The notes: generated from the sequence alone by a model not told the origin. A stretch of 20,284 nucleotides of DNA from Corinectria fuckeliana (GCA_019137255.1 WPDH01000047.1:1-20284), one strand, 5' to 3'; positions 10,245-18,239 are shown, counted from the stretch's first letter. A program made the numbers and translations.

Positions 10245-10456
10245 TATAAGAGTTAGCTAATTAAAGTAAGATAGAAAGTTCTAAGGTAGGTATCTATATA
10301 TTATAAGACTTTAACTTAGCGAGCAGTCACAGACTGCTCGCTAAGATCACTAAGTAATCCTACTTAGTGGCCCTTATGCCCTTAGTGTGCCCTACCCGGC
10401 CCGGCACCGGTTCCTCCTGGGGCCGGTCCCCTGGGCTGTGGGCCCATCTCCTTACA
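10245..10456 (-). repeat. 5' LTR of the gypsy element (right copy), partly spared from RIP
   Basis: Partner of 2215-2426, gap-free over 212 bp. It starts TATAAG and ends CTTACA. Its inner third (10245 to about 10318) is as AT-rich as the element body. The outer two thirds keep a GC-rich sequence that is mutated throughout in the left copy. It therefore shows nearly ancestral LTR sequence. On the minus strand this LTR drives the element. Confidence 0.95.
10315..10345. other. LTR hairpin, 13-bp perfect arms
   Basis: Arms CTTAGCGAGCAGT and ACTGCTCGCTAAG enclose the five-base loop CACAG. The equivalent site in the mutated left LTR (2285-2315) stays largely self-complementary, because both arms were hit. 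It might act in the LTR transcript or as a protein site; function is unknown. Confidence 0.85.
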
Positions 10457-10461
10457 ACCAC
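10457..10461. repeat. Target-site duplication, right copy (ACCAC)
   Basis: Directly follows the CTTACA end of the right LTR and pairs with ACTAC at 2210-2214. Confidence 0.85.
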
Positions 10462-10838
10462 CTTCTGATCCCGGCCGCCACTAAATTTGTATAACGCCTA
10501 CAGAGTTAAACGTGTTTAATTGTCTCAATTGCGATATCTCGATTTATGTGAATAATCTGACTTTGTGACATAGCCAACTCTCACCAACTTGACCTCTTAG
10601 TGTTTTAGTGTTGTATCTACGTGACAAAGTCGTACTTCCCCGGCTGCTCAAGCTCACAAACCTTGTCGTCAGTTCCACCCTCAAATTCAGCTGCCTTCTC
10701 TTAGTCTTAGTCCCCAGCTTCGGCCTCGTCTACGCCAATGCCCTTTAGAGCGGCTAGGGCTGCCATCGCCATGTTTTGCGGCCGTGTTTTGCGTCAGCTG
10801 TCGGCCCTGAGGCTCGTTGGTGAGGATTCAAGGAGTAG
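10462..10838. other. Unique sequence of ordinary composition, no gene seen
   Basis: First part of the GC-normal island, just right of the gypsy insertion. No homologous coding frame, RNA gene or repeat could be recognised. It could be the upstream region of the plus-strand remnant that follows. Confidence 0.5.
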
Positions 10839-11610
10839 GATGGAGGCGCCAAGATCGACCGTATCCTCGAGAGTGTCAGAAGGAGCGTTGGTATGCTCTG
10901 TGCAGCCGGGGCTCCCGGCTTGTACGAGTTACTGGCAGCAACTTGGTGAAGCCCTGAGTAGGCTGGTGTTCGACATCCTAGCTATGGAGGGGAGGACGTG
11001 AAGCCTGTGCCTCTTGCCTTCTCAACGGCTTCAACATGTTCCGAGAGACTAGGAAAGGTAAAGATCGGGCAGGGGTGAGGGGGCCCGGGGGGGTTGCTTT
11101 GAGACACTGCGAAGGCATTCGGCGTGTTTCTTTGGCGATGTGGCGCGGGACAGTCGGGCTGACTCGGTCACGGACGAGGGAATTGAGGAATTGGAGATTT
11201 ACTGTCAGCATCTTGTTCTTTCCTTTGAGCTATAGGGCGCAAATAGTGGCATCCTCGTATTGCTAGAAGGCACGGAGGCGCTGGAAGACTATCGTTAAGT
11301 CGCCGGTGCTCGTACAGATCCAGCGCTTAAAGCTCGAGTTTAGAGACTTAACCACAGAGGTCGTCGCGAAGCCGAAATGGTCTTTTCCTTCCACGGCGTA
11401 ATCTGGGTGCTGACTGCGCAGGAGACGGCCGCCTTTGGGTGGGTTCCGGGGCGCTTAAACGCCTCCAGCCGCTTCTCGAAGACGGGAATCGCGTCACCAT
11501 TCACGAGCTTGTTCCAGTCCTTCAGGCACGTCGTGAACTTGGGATGGCGGCGACAGAATCGATGGCCTCCTTGGCGAACTCGAAGCTGCCGAAATAGCGG
11601 CCGATAAGCA
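10839..11610 (+). pseudogene. Unrecognised plus-strand gene remnant with Gln-to-stop changes
   Basis: From 10839 one frame reads AKIDRILESVRRSVGMLCAA and continues towards 11057, with two stops. A possible intron at 11058-11103 (GTAAAG..TTTGAG) joins it in phase to a frame reading FFGDVARDSRADSV, then EELEIYCQHLVLSFEL, LLEGTEALEDYR and ARTDPALKARV. Three stops there (TAG, TAA, TAG) each fit CAG or CAA hit by C-to-T in a CpA context. A further plus-strand stretch (LEDGNRVTIHELVPVLQARR) lies in another frame near 11451-11600. I do not know the family. The opposite strand has a 207-codon ORF at 11340-11963, so the assignment is uncertain. Confidence 0.4.
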
Positions 11611-12391
11611 ACTGCATTCGCGGCGGCAAAGGGGGGCGGTTTGGGCGGCCGTCGCGATATCTTCAGTGTGGATGCAGCTTCTGAACAGCCACAGATCCTC
11701 TCTTTCACCTCCAGCTCGGCCATCTTACTTTTGGAGAAAGCCGCGTCAACGCCTTTATGCAAACCGCAGCATCGCATTTTAACCCTGCAACCCTCCTCCT
11801 CTTCCCTGGATGCCTTGCAGCCTACGACTCGAAAGCCAGAGTGAGAAACGTGTTTGTTTTCCGCTCCGCATTCGACCCCAAGGCAGACCAACTGTACCAA
11901 CAGGTCCCCGCCGCCAGGCTCCATCGCCTGATTGCATAAATTATTGGTGTCGTCGATGTTCACCTCGGGTCGCTAGTACACACGTGATGTAGAACATCAA
12001 CATCCAGAGTGTGATGTTTGATGTTTCGGGCTGTCAACGTCCAACGTCTCTGGGAACTCAGCAATGTGGAGAACATGCATTGGCTATTGTAGATGCATCT
12101 CGTCTACTTATAAGCGTACGGACAGCAGTTGAGGCTAGTCTGAGGCAGGGTCTAGATTTTGCGATACGCACTCCTCACGATGCTGCCGACTTCTTAGCAG
12201 ATGCTGGGAAAGTGCTATAAGAACATGAAAGTCGAAGAGGTCGAGTTTCTTCACAACCTCTGGGACCACCGACAGATGTTTATAACGGATACAGAGTCTG
12301 TGGAAACTCTGCTACTTCAAGCTCCAGTCGTTGATTCGAACCAAAATATTATTTTCTCAGGCTACATCAACCACGACTCTAGCTGGAGCCT
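11611..12391. other. 3' flank of the AGPR gene, no convincing gene
   Basis: Normal-composition DNA between the plus-strand remnant and the stop codon of the minus-strand reductase gene. Several open frames of 60-75 codons exist on the plus strand (for example at 12011-12220 and 12201-12425), but none resembles a known family, and the last overlaps the reductase 3' exon. The reductase transcript presumably ends here; I see no decisive poly(A) site. Confidence 0.5.
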
Positions 12392-13692
12392 TTACATGGT
12401 AGGAATACCCTCGTACTCCGCGTAACCAAGTGCGAGATTCATGTTCTCTGATCAAGTTAGTCAGTAACCAGAGGAAATATCTTGATGAGGGGACATGGGG
12501 GCATACGCAGGCACTGAGTACTGGCTCCCTTATTGAGGTTGTCTATCGTGGCACAACTTGGCTCAGTTAGCATCATCAATGCATGTACCAAGTCAACAAT
12601 CACTTACACAACCGCCCGCTTGCCAGTGCTATCAACAGCAAAGGCTCCGATCTCAACTCCATGTCGTCCAAAGATGTCTTTCACTAGGGGAGCTTCACCT
12701 ACAACCTTGACGAGCTTCTCACCAGCATATCGGTCCTGGTAGATATGGCGAATATCGCGTGAGGTCATGGTTTGATTCAGGGGTATGTTGATGGTAAGAT
12801 GAATACCCCTAAACCAAGAAGCAACGTGTGGCATAAAGTGAACCGGAGTGCCAAGGTGGTGACTGATTTCTCGTTCATGAATATGACCTGTTAACGAGTA
12901 TGGAGCCAAGTTGTCCTTCAGTCTGTTAAGATCGTTATTCGGGCCTGGCCGAGTGCCAGCGCCAGAATATCCTGATACGCCAAAGATAGAAGGCGTGCCT
13001 CCTAGGTGTTCAAGCAAAGGTGCGATGCTGAGCTGAGCACCTGTAGCATAACAGCCAGGGTTAGAGATTCGGGTAGCCTGGCAAATAGCGGAACGCTTGG
13101 TAAGCTCAGGTAGAGAATAAGTCCATGAGTCATCGAATCGATAGTCGGCGGAGAGATCAACAATAATGCTCTTGGAGTTGATATTGTTAAAGGCGTCAAC
13201 AAAGGGCCTGGCCACGCCGTTGGGGAGAGCCAGTACCCAGCAGTCCACTTTGCCATCTTTATCCAATTGAACTGCGTCCTCGGGGGCCAAGTCATCGTAG
13301 ATGATGTCACGCTTGCTGTAGCCCTGGAGCTCTTGGCCTGCCAGCTCCCGTGAAGACACGTAGCGAAGGTCCATGTACAGGTGCTTGTTGAGAAGGTCGA
13401 TCAAAGCCTGGCCAGTGTATCCTCGAGCTCCAATCAGAGCGATGCGAGATGGGACATCGTTTGAGGCATTCTTCTTCCCCAGGGGGGGGTTGAGGTTCGT
13501 CATGGTGGCGTACCCGCGTCCTTGCCGGCTAGGAGTCGCCAGGAATTCGGTAGATATGTTTCGAGGGTTGAGCGTCTGGCGTCGGCCGGCGAGGGATGGG
13601 TTCGAGCTCGAGGAAGCGAAAATCGACTGGATGAGAGGCCGGACGACTGGGCGGGTGCCGCCGCGCATGGCCACAGAGGTGGCAGAGAGCAT
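12392..13692 (-). CDS. Kinase-less ARG5,6-type N-acetyl-gamma-glutamyl-phosphate reductase, mitochondrial
   Basis: It should reduce N-acetylglutamyl 5-phosphate to the semialdehyde with NADPH, a step of arginine synthesis in the mitochondrial matrix. Exons: 12608-13692, 12507-12556, 12392-12447; introns 12557-12607 (51 bp, GTAAGT..CCAAG, branch GCTAAC) and 12448-12506 (59 bp, GTATGC..ATCAG, branch GACTAAC). The spliced product is 396 aa and ends NLALGYAEYEGIPTM, as arg-6 family proteins do. Seen: a basic Ser/Arg-rich presequence without acidic residues for about 48 aa, GARGYTG nucleotide loop (aa 88-94), SNPGCYATG with the catalytic Cys (aa 214), and GHIHERE with the catalytic His. I chose MLSATS as start because the family begins this way; an in-frame ATG at 13716 would add 8 aa. 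In ascomycetes this domain is normally the C-terminal half of a fused kinase-reductase. Here the kinase half is absent, yet no stop or frameshift is visible. Confidence 0.95.
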
Positions 13693-13878
13693 GATTTCGG
13701 ATGCTTCTTGGCTCAATTGAGTCGCCGGTGAGTGGTAAGGCCTTCAACGATGGTTTGACTTGGCAGGGTTTGTGTTGAATATGGCGCTGGAGTTTTGGCC
13801 ACTGGTGCGCGGGCCGACTATTAATCCTTGGCCCACCTCCCCCGCGCCAGAGCCCTGCGCCCCAGCCAGGCCCATTTT
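13693..13878. promoter_or_regulatory. Upstream region of the AGPR gene
   Basis: This interval lies between the reductase start and the end of the open frame that trails the SPO22 remnant. It should contain the 5' leader and part of the promoter. I see no clear TATA box. The only general-control-like sequence is CGACTCA at 13718-13724 (minus strand), one base off TGACTCA and very close to the start codon, so it is weak evidence. Confidence 0.3.
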
Positions 13879-15085
13879 CTAGGCTCCGATGGCGGGGTCC
13901 ATTTCTTGACCCCTCGTTCTCTGTCCGTATGGACCCCAGGTGAACAGGTGAATTGTAGTCGAAAGTAGCGTAAGCGGCCTCGCCCAAGTCGTTTCCAGTC
14001 TGCGACGGGCTTGAGCGCGAAGGAGTGGGCATGGTGCACGACCGAGACCATCTCCATGCGCAGGCGTCCCCGGCGAGTGCGACCACCCTCCGTCTCCTGC
14101 TAGTGAAGCAACCGTCCTGTGGTCATCTTGTGTGAGATCAAGCATCTCGCTTCGAGTGTCTGGCATCTCGTCAGCGATGTGACATCCATACCAGGCCAGT
14201 AGATGAGACAAGAAAGGTCGGAGCGAAAGGTCGGCGAGTAGAGAGACGACGGCGGGAAATGCGAGGGCAGCCCGGTGCAGGCACCAGTCGAGATATATCC
14301 TATCCCCTCGCTCGCCGAGGGCTTGCACGTCTCCCCCTTTTCCAAGAGCGTCTCGGTGTCTCAGACGGAGTCTCCTTCCACCCAGCCCCAGCTTTACAAT
14401 CCTCTCCTGCAATATGTCTCGCATATCACCTCCATCGTCCATATACCCTGCCATGTCAAGCGCCTTGAGCACCCACCGATGGCACAAGGCCTCGTCACCC
14501 CGTGCAAGAATGTCAATGGCATGGTTGAAGGTCGTAGTAACGACCCAGTCAAGCTCCTTTGCAGGGAAACAGTTTTGCATCTGCAGTCTCGTCGGTCAAC
14601 ACGAACTGGAAAAGTCGAGTTGTCTCCAAGGGGGCTTAAGAGCAGTTACCTGGCTTGCTTCGCGGGCGACTTGGAGGGCTTGATCGACCACCTGCAAGGC
14701 CGAACTGTCGTCCAGGGGTAGAATGGCCTGGAACAACGGGGGACTATCCTTCGCCATCGCTCGAATGCCTGCCATTCATGCATCTGCCGAGTCGGACGGG
14801 CTCGTCGTTCCGCGCCTTGCATGGCAGAATCCACTTTCCGCCTCTCATACGCTGCGCCAGCCTGATTGCCAGCCAACAACGAACCAGAGGATTCCGTCGG
14901 GCTGCCCGTCGAAATTTGAAGCCGAGTGATTTGAGCCAAAGCGTCCCCCAGATCTATGAGAGTTTAGCCGTCTCACTATGGCATGGTGTGCCACGAAAAA
15001 CAATTCAGCCATCTGTAAGACACTAGACCAACTTACCAAGAGCCATTTTGCGAATCTGATCAAGGGTCCCTTCCTTGCTGAGCTG
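13879..15085 (-). pseudogene. SPO22/ZIP4-like meiosis gene, C-terminal remnant
   Basis: In fungi this TPR protein works at meiotic chromosome synapsis and crossing-over. Minus-strand pieces: LSKEGTLDQIRKMAL; an intron at 14954-15036 (GTAAGT..CATAG); LGDALAQITRLQIS onward; then, in another frame, AKDSPPLFQAILPLDD and VVDQALQVAREASQ; an intron at 14581-14649 (GTAACT..CTGCAG); then CFPAKELDWVVTTTFNHAID, LCHRWVLKALDMAGYMDDGG and MRDILQER. The last block fits the conserved SPO22 C-terminus (PAxELxWLATTxFNxAxD..WxxxALxLAxYxDDGG). Breaks: a frame change between about 14740 and 14830, an in-frame TGA near 14780, and loss of everything upstream of about 15085. After about 14350 the frame stays open to 13879 but no longer resembles the family. 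Family assignment is from motif memory. Confidence 0.65.
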
Positions 15086-15136
15086 CGTAATGCACGAGTG
15101 TCAGCCTAGCGGTAGAGGACTCCGACTATTGTATGC
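15086..15136. other. Junction between DUF3435 and SPO22 remnants
   Basis: About 50 bp separate the last recognisable DUF3435 codons from the first recognisable SPO22 codons, both on the minus strand and in different frames. Neither gene has its proper end here, so this is a rearrangement breakpoint. No target duplication or terminal repeat is visible. Confidence 0.6.
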
Positions 15137-16270
15137 CTACGTGGTATAGGCGGGGTTCAGGTCCAGCTCCGTAGGGTGTGCGAGGCAAGAGCGAGGAATA
15201 ATACTTGGGATGCTGCATGCCTGCTTCAGTAGTGCTTGCTGTGGCTTTTGGCCTCGGATGATTGCCCGGGTATCTAGGCGCAGTTGGCGTCCGAGGTAGT
15301 GCTTCTAGAATGGAACCGGGCTATCATAGTCGAGCGCTAGATTACGGCTGGCATCACTGGCATAGGCTGTAGAGAGGTCAGCATAGGCAGCAACCAAGAA
15401 GGACTGGTGAGGGCTTACGGCTCGCGTCGAGCTCGTTACTCGCATTGTAGCGCAGACTATAGCAAATGGTGGTGTACAGTCGGCCCATGATTTCGCCGAT
15501 CCCCTTGATCCACGCTGCCATCATACCATACGTGATTGGTTCCGTCAGTGACATCTCGAAGCCGCTCAAGGTCTTGACGGCGCGGCGGAAGAGAGCCGTT
15601 TCTTCCATCTGCTCCTCAAGGTCGTCGCTGGTCATGCAGCGGTTCTCCCTCTTCTTGGTGCTTAGGTCGTGATCGATGGCCAGTTTTCGCAGGACCTAGA
15701 CCGTCAGGCGGGGGAATGTACCTTGTGTACATCTGGCGATTCAGTCTTGGGTCGAGCATCGCGCTGGTGGCCCTTTCGTAGACGAGACGGAAGACGTTCC
15801 AGTTCGTGCCGAGGGAACTGCAGGTCTTGGTGCCCTTCATCTTCCTATCCTCCTTGCCAGTCTTGAGGTCGAGTCGCCATGTGAAGAAGCTGACCAGTAC
15901 GCCGAGGGAAATCGACTCGAGGCATCTGTCCGGGTCCCCGAATTCGTTCTCTGTGCAGAAGCTGTATGTGCATATAGTTGGCGAGAATCAAGGACGAAGA
16001 GTATTCCGGGACGCTACCGCTGCCAATGATGCTCAGCGGCATTGAGAAGTCTCTCTGTCCCGGAACTGTAGTCTTGCTCGTCAAAGTCGCCGTCATTAAC
16101 CTCTTCCGCTATGCGACGGTAGGACTCCAGAGGGTAGACGGCGCCGTCGAGGAGGTCTGAAAGATGCTCAACATGGACATGACAGTCGACATGGTCGAGA
16201 GGGTCCGTCTCAGTGATGTCGGTGTGAAGGCCGGAGGAGCATAGCCATTGCGCAGGGACGTGAGGTTAAC
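15137..16270 (-). pseudogene. DUF3435 (FluG-domain) tyrosine-recombinase-like pseudogene
   Basis: DUF3435 includes the captain recombinases of Starship elements and many FluG-domain proteins. Exon pieces: LHTDITETDPLDHVD to HHWQ; an intron at 15962-16017 (GTAGCG..ATACAG), then in frame RFCTENEFGDPDRCLESISL, VSFFTWRLDLKTGKED, SSLGTNWNVFRLVYERAT; a 26-bp intron leftover at 15696-15721 that breaks the frame; LRKLAIDHDLSTKKREN and MTSDDLEEQMEET. This joins directly to FRRAVKTLSGFEMSLTEPIT, so the central domain, including the first catalytic Arg region, is missing. Then MAAWIKGIGEIMG and CYSLRYNASNELD, a likely intron at 15367-15418, SRNLALDYDSPVPF, a TAG at 15305-15307 where the family has Gln (CAG), and KHYLGRQ..RGQKPQQALL. 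No start codon is visible. Clearly dead. Confidence 0.85.
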
Positions 16271-16489
16271 CTCAATCGCCCCACTCTCGGCGTAGGGGCG
16301 CTAAAGAGGCGCCTAATATAACTATTGATGTGACTGCGTGTATTGTGTAACTGTACTAAGCTAGGAAAAGGGGGCAGAACGGTGAGTCCCCAAGGGGATC
16401 GCTGTTGTCGCTAGATGCCTAGCATCTAAGGCAGAAATATAGACGGTGCCTGATAGCGGGCCTGACTAGTGGTCCTACTACTAACACAC
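16261..16489 (-). repeat. Possible 3' LTR of the copia element, not RIPped
   Basis: Read on the minus strand it starts TGTTAGTAGTAGG. A purine-rich GAGAGGGTG stands directly before it, in the place of a polypurine tract, and RIP-dead copia coding sequence lies further upstream. The end is uncertain; one candidate is ..TTAACCTCA at 16261, inside a 14-bp perfect palindrome (16261-16274, TGAGGTTAACCTCA). The partner LTR would be outside the window, so the boundaries cannot be tested here. It also truncates the 5' side of the DUF3435 remnant. Confidence 0.4.
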
Positions 16490-16494
16490 CCTCT

Positions 16495-16523
16495 CAGACT
16501 GGCTGCTAGGGGCAGTTAGTCTG
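16495..16523. other. Inverted repeat at the island edge
   Basis: CAGACT and AGTCTG form the outer arms; CTGC and GCAG lie nested inside. It sits where composition turns from normal to RIP-degraded. Confidence 0.6.
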
Positions 16524-17599
16524 ACTGACTAATAAGACTATTTATAACTATCTGATAGTACTAGCTAGCTAATTTCTTAGTGTTTCTAGCTCTTAAAAAT
16601 AAGAGAATTCTTACTAAGGCTAAAATTAAACTCTAGTCTTAATCTAAAAGTATAGTAGTTTTAGCTAGTATCTTAAGGTAATAGTTAGAGCTACTATATA
16701 AGATCCTAACTTTAAAAGAAGGTAATAAGAGAAAGAGGTTATTATTATATTTAGTAAAAGTGTAAGAATTAACCCTTTTAGGCCTTTAAGTTAGTGTTTT
16801 ATATTAGCTGCTAAGAGGGTCTTAAAATTATATAATATATAGTAGCTTTAACTATTATACTAAACTAACCTTTTTATTATTATAATAATAATATTACTAA
16901 TCCTAATATATAAGGCTAACTTATTATATTAATATCTTAATACCTAATAGGGCTATATAATTATAGCTCTTATACTTTATTATACTAGTTAAGTAGTCTA
17001 ATTAATATAACTAATTATTTAATATTAAATTAAAAAACTAAAAGATATTAACTATATAGGAAAATTATATCTTAATACTATTTTTTAAGCTTCTTAGAGA
17101 TCCCTCTAGCTAAGTAATATAATAATATTACTCTTAATCTTATTTACCCTCTTTTATATAGACTAAGTTATTTAATATAAAAGTGAATAAGATTACTATA
17201 AAGCTAAGAAATAAGAGATCCTTTAAGTTTTTTCTTTTCTAATTTAATAGTAAGATAATATAAGAAATTATAAGTATTACTAGGCTTATTATATAACTTT
17301 ATCTAAGGCTATATATATTTATAATTATATAATAAAAGTTATATATTTCTATTTTAAAAGAGGCTTTATAAGGCTATCTATTAGCATTTAGGCTATAAAT
17401 AGCTAAGATATCTTAATTTTACTCTTCTAAATAAGCTTATAAACCTAGTGATAATAGATATTAATATACTAAAGTGTTATAACTAGCTTAGCTAATTACT
17501 TTATAATTAGCTAGATTATATTAATATTATTATACTAGATTTAAGTTATATTTTAGATCTTAATACTAACCTTCTTAAGAAGTTAACTTAGGGCTAGCT

Positions 17600-17990
17600 A
17601 TTTTTTAACTATACTTATAAGAGTAAGTAACTTAGTTTTTATACTTAATATAGTAACTATATTCTGCTTTATAGCCTTCTAAGTGATAAGACTCTTATAT
17701 AGTATAACTACCTAGCTTTATAAGAACTTTCTAGTTGTTAAGTAGTCTCTAAAAGCTATATTTATAGTTATAAAGAGATTTTCCTAATTCTTAGTTGCTA
17801 TATAATAGATATAAAGCTTTCTAGTGTTATAAAAGTAGCTAATATACTGTTTTGCTACTCTATTATACTTAAGGCTTAGCTAATAACTAAATTAACTAAG
17901 CTTTAATAATATATAAGATATATTAGGCTTTATAGTGTTAGCAGAATAGCTTATACTACCCACTTTCGTCTTATACTTTAAGATAAGGCT
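17600..17990 (-). pseudogene. Copia RNase H remnant
   Basis: The minus strand reads GSISYSANTIKPNISYIIKA, then QLLL, ALYLLYSN and later KAIKQNIVTILS. These correspond to the GSLxYxAxxTRPDIxY segment after copia RT and the WxxxKQxTVxxSSxEAE motif near the RNase H end. Acidic residues are replaced and stops are frequent, all explainable by transitions. Confidence 0.8.
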
Positions 17991-18239
17991 AAAGCTAGTT
18001 TTATATATTATAAGTATAAGAATCTATAAGAGTAAAAAGGTTTTTTTCTTATAGACTTTTAGTCTCTTACTATTTAACTTAAATTTTCTAGTTATAGTTA
18101 AAATATATAACTCTTAAGAGAGCTAAAAGTAACCTACTATATAGTCTCTAATAATTTTAATTCTTAAGAACTAGTATAACTCTTTTAGGTTCTTAACTTA
18201 ATATTTTATTATTAGGGTATTATAAACTTATTATTATTT

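Larger units (their letters stand above)
2215..10456 (-). mobile_element. Complete RIP-inactivated Ty3/gypsy chromovirus LTR retrotransposon
   Basis: An 8,242-bp element read on the minus strand. It has two co-linear 212-bp LTRs offset by exactly 8,030 bp, with termini of the type TGTAAG..CTTACA, and a 5-bp target duplication. A purine tract precedes the left LTR, making that one the 3' LTR. From right to left the minus strand shows a gag-type CCHC knuckle, protease, reverse transcriptase, RNase H, integrase and chromodomain, the usual gypsy chromovirus order. Every domain carries in-frame stops and missense changes of the G-to-A or C-to-T type, so the element is dead. At 8.2 kb it is long for this class. 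The excess lies between chromodomain and 3' LTR (about 2445-5050). No primer-binding site could be recognised inside the right LTR. Confidence 0.95.

Noticed and set aside
11340..11963. 207-codon minus-strand ORF
   Set aside because: Composition is unlike a protein (many Arg, Cys and Pro in no pattern), no family is recognised, and it overlaps a plus-strand frame that reads better. Left as an alternative only.
12330..12350. tRNA-like GGTTCGAATC on the minus strand
   Set aside because: The bases around it do not form a five-pair T stem, and no acceptor or D arm is nearby.
12011..12425. Two plus-strand ORFs (69 and 74 codons)
   Set aside because: No recognisable motif; the second runs into the reductase last exon on the other strand. 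Likely chance frames in its 3' flank.
13718..13724. General amino-acid control site (TGACTCA-like) before the reductase
   Set aside because: One mismatch and only about 26 bases from the start codon; not a convincing activator site.
13373..13731. Plus-strand ORFs of 69-115 codons over the reductase 5' end
   Set aside because: Antisense shadows of the well-supported minus-strand reductase exon.
13529..14086. 185-codon minus-strand ORF overlapping the reductase start
   Set aside because: Its 3' half is the reductase presequence region in a wrong frame; no family similarity.
14655..15063. ORFs on both strands over the SPO22 remnant
   Set aside because: They do not match a family, whereas the spliced minus-strand reading does.
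15095..15175. A-box and B-box-like sequence (TAGCGGTAGAGG..GGTTCAGGTCC)
   Set aside because: No acceptor stem and only two T-stem pairs; much of it is the 3' end of the DUF3435 remnant.
15466..16160. Plus-strand ORFs of 60-79 codons over the DUF3435 region
   Set aside because: Antisense shadows of the DUF3435 exons.
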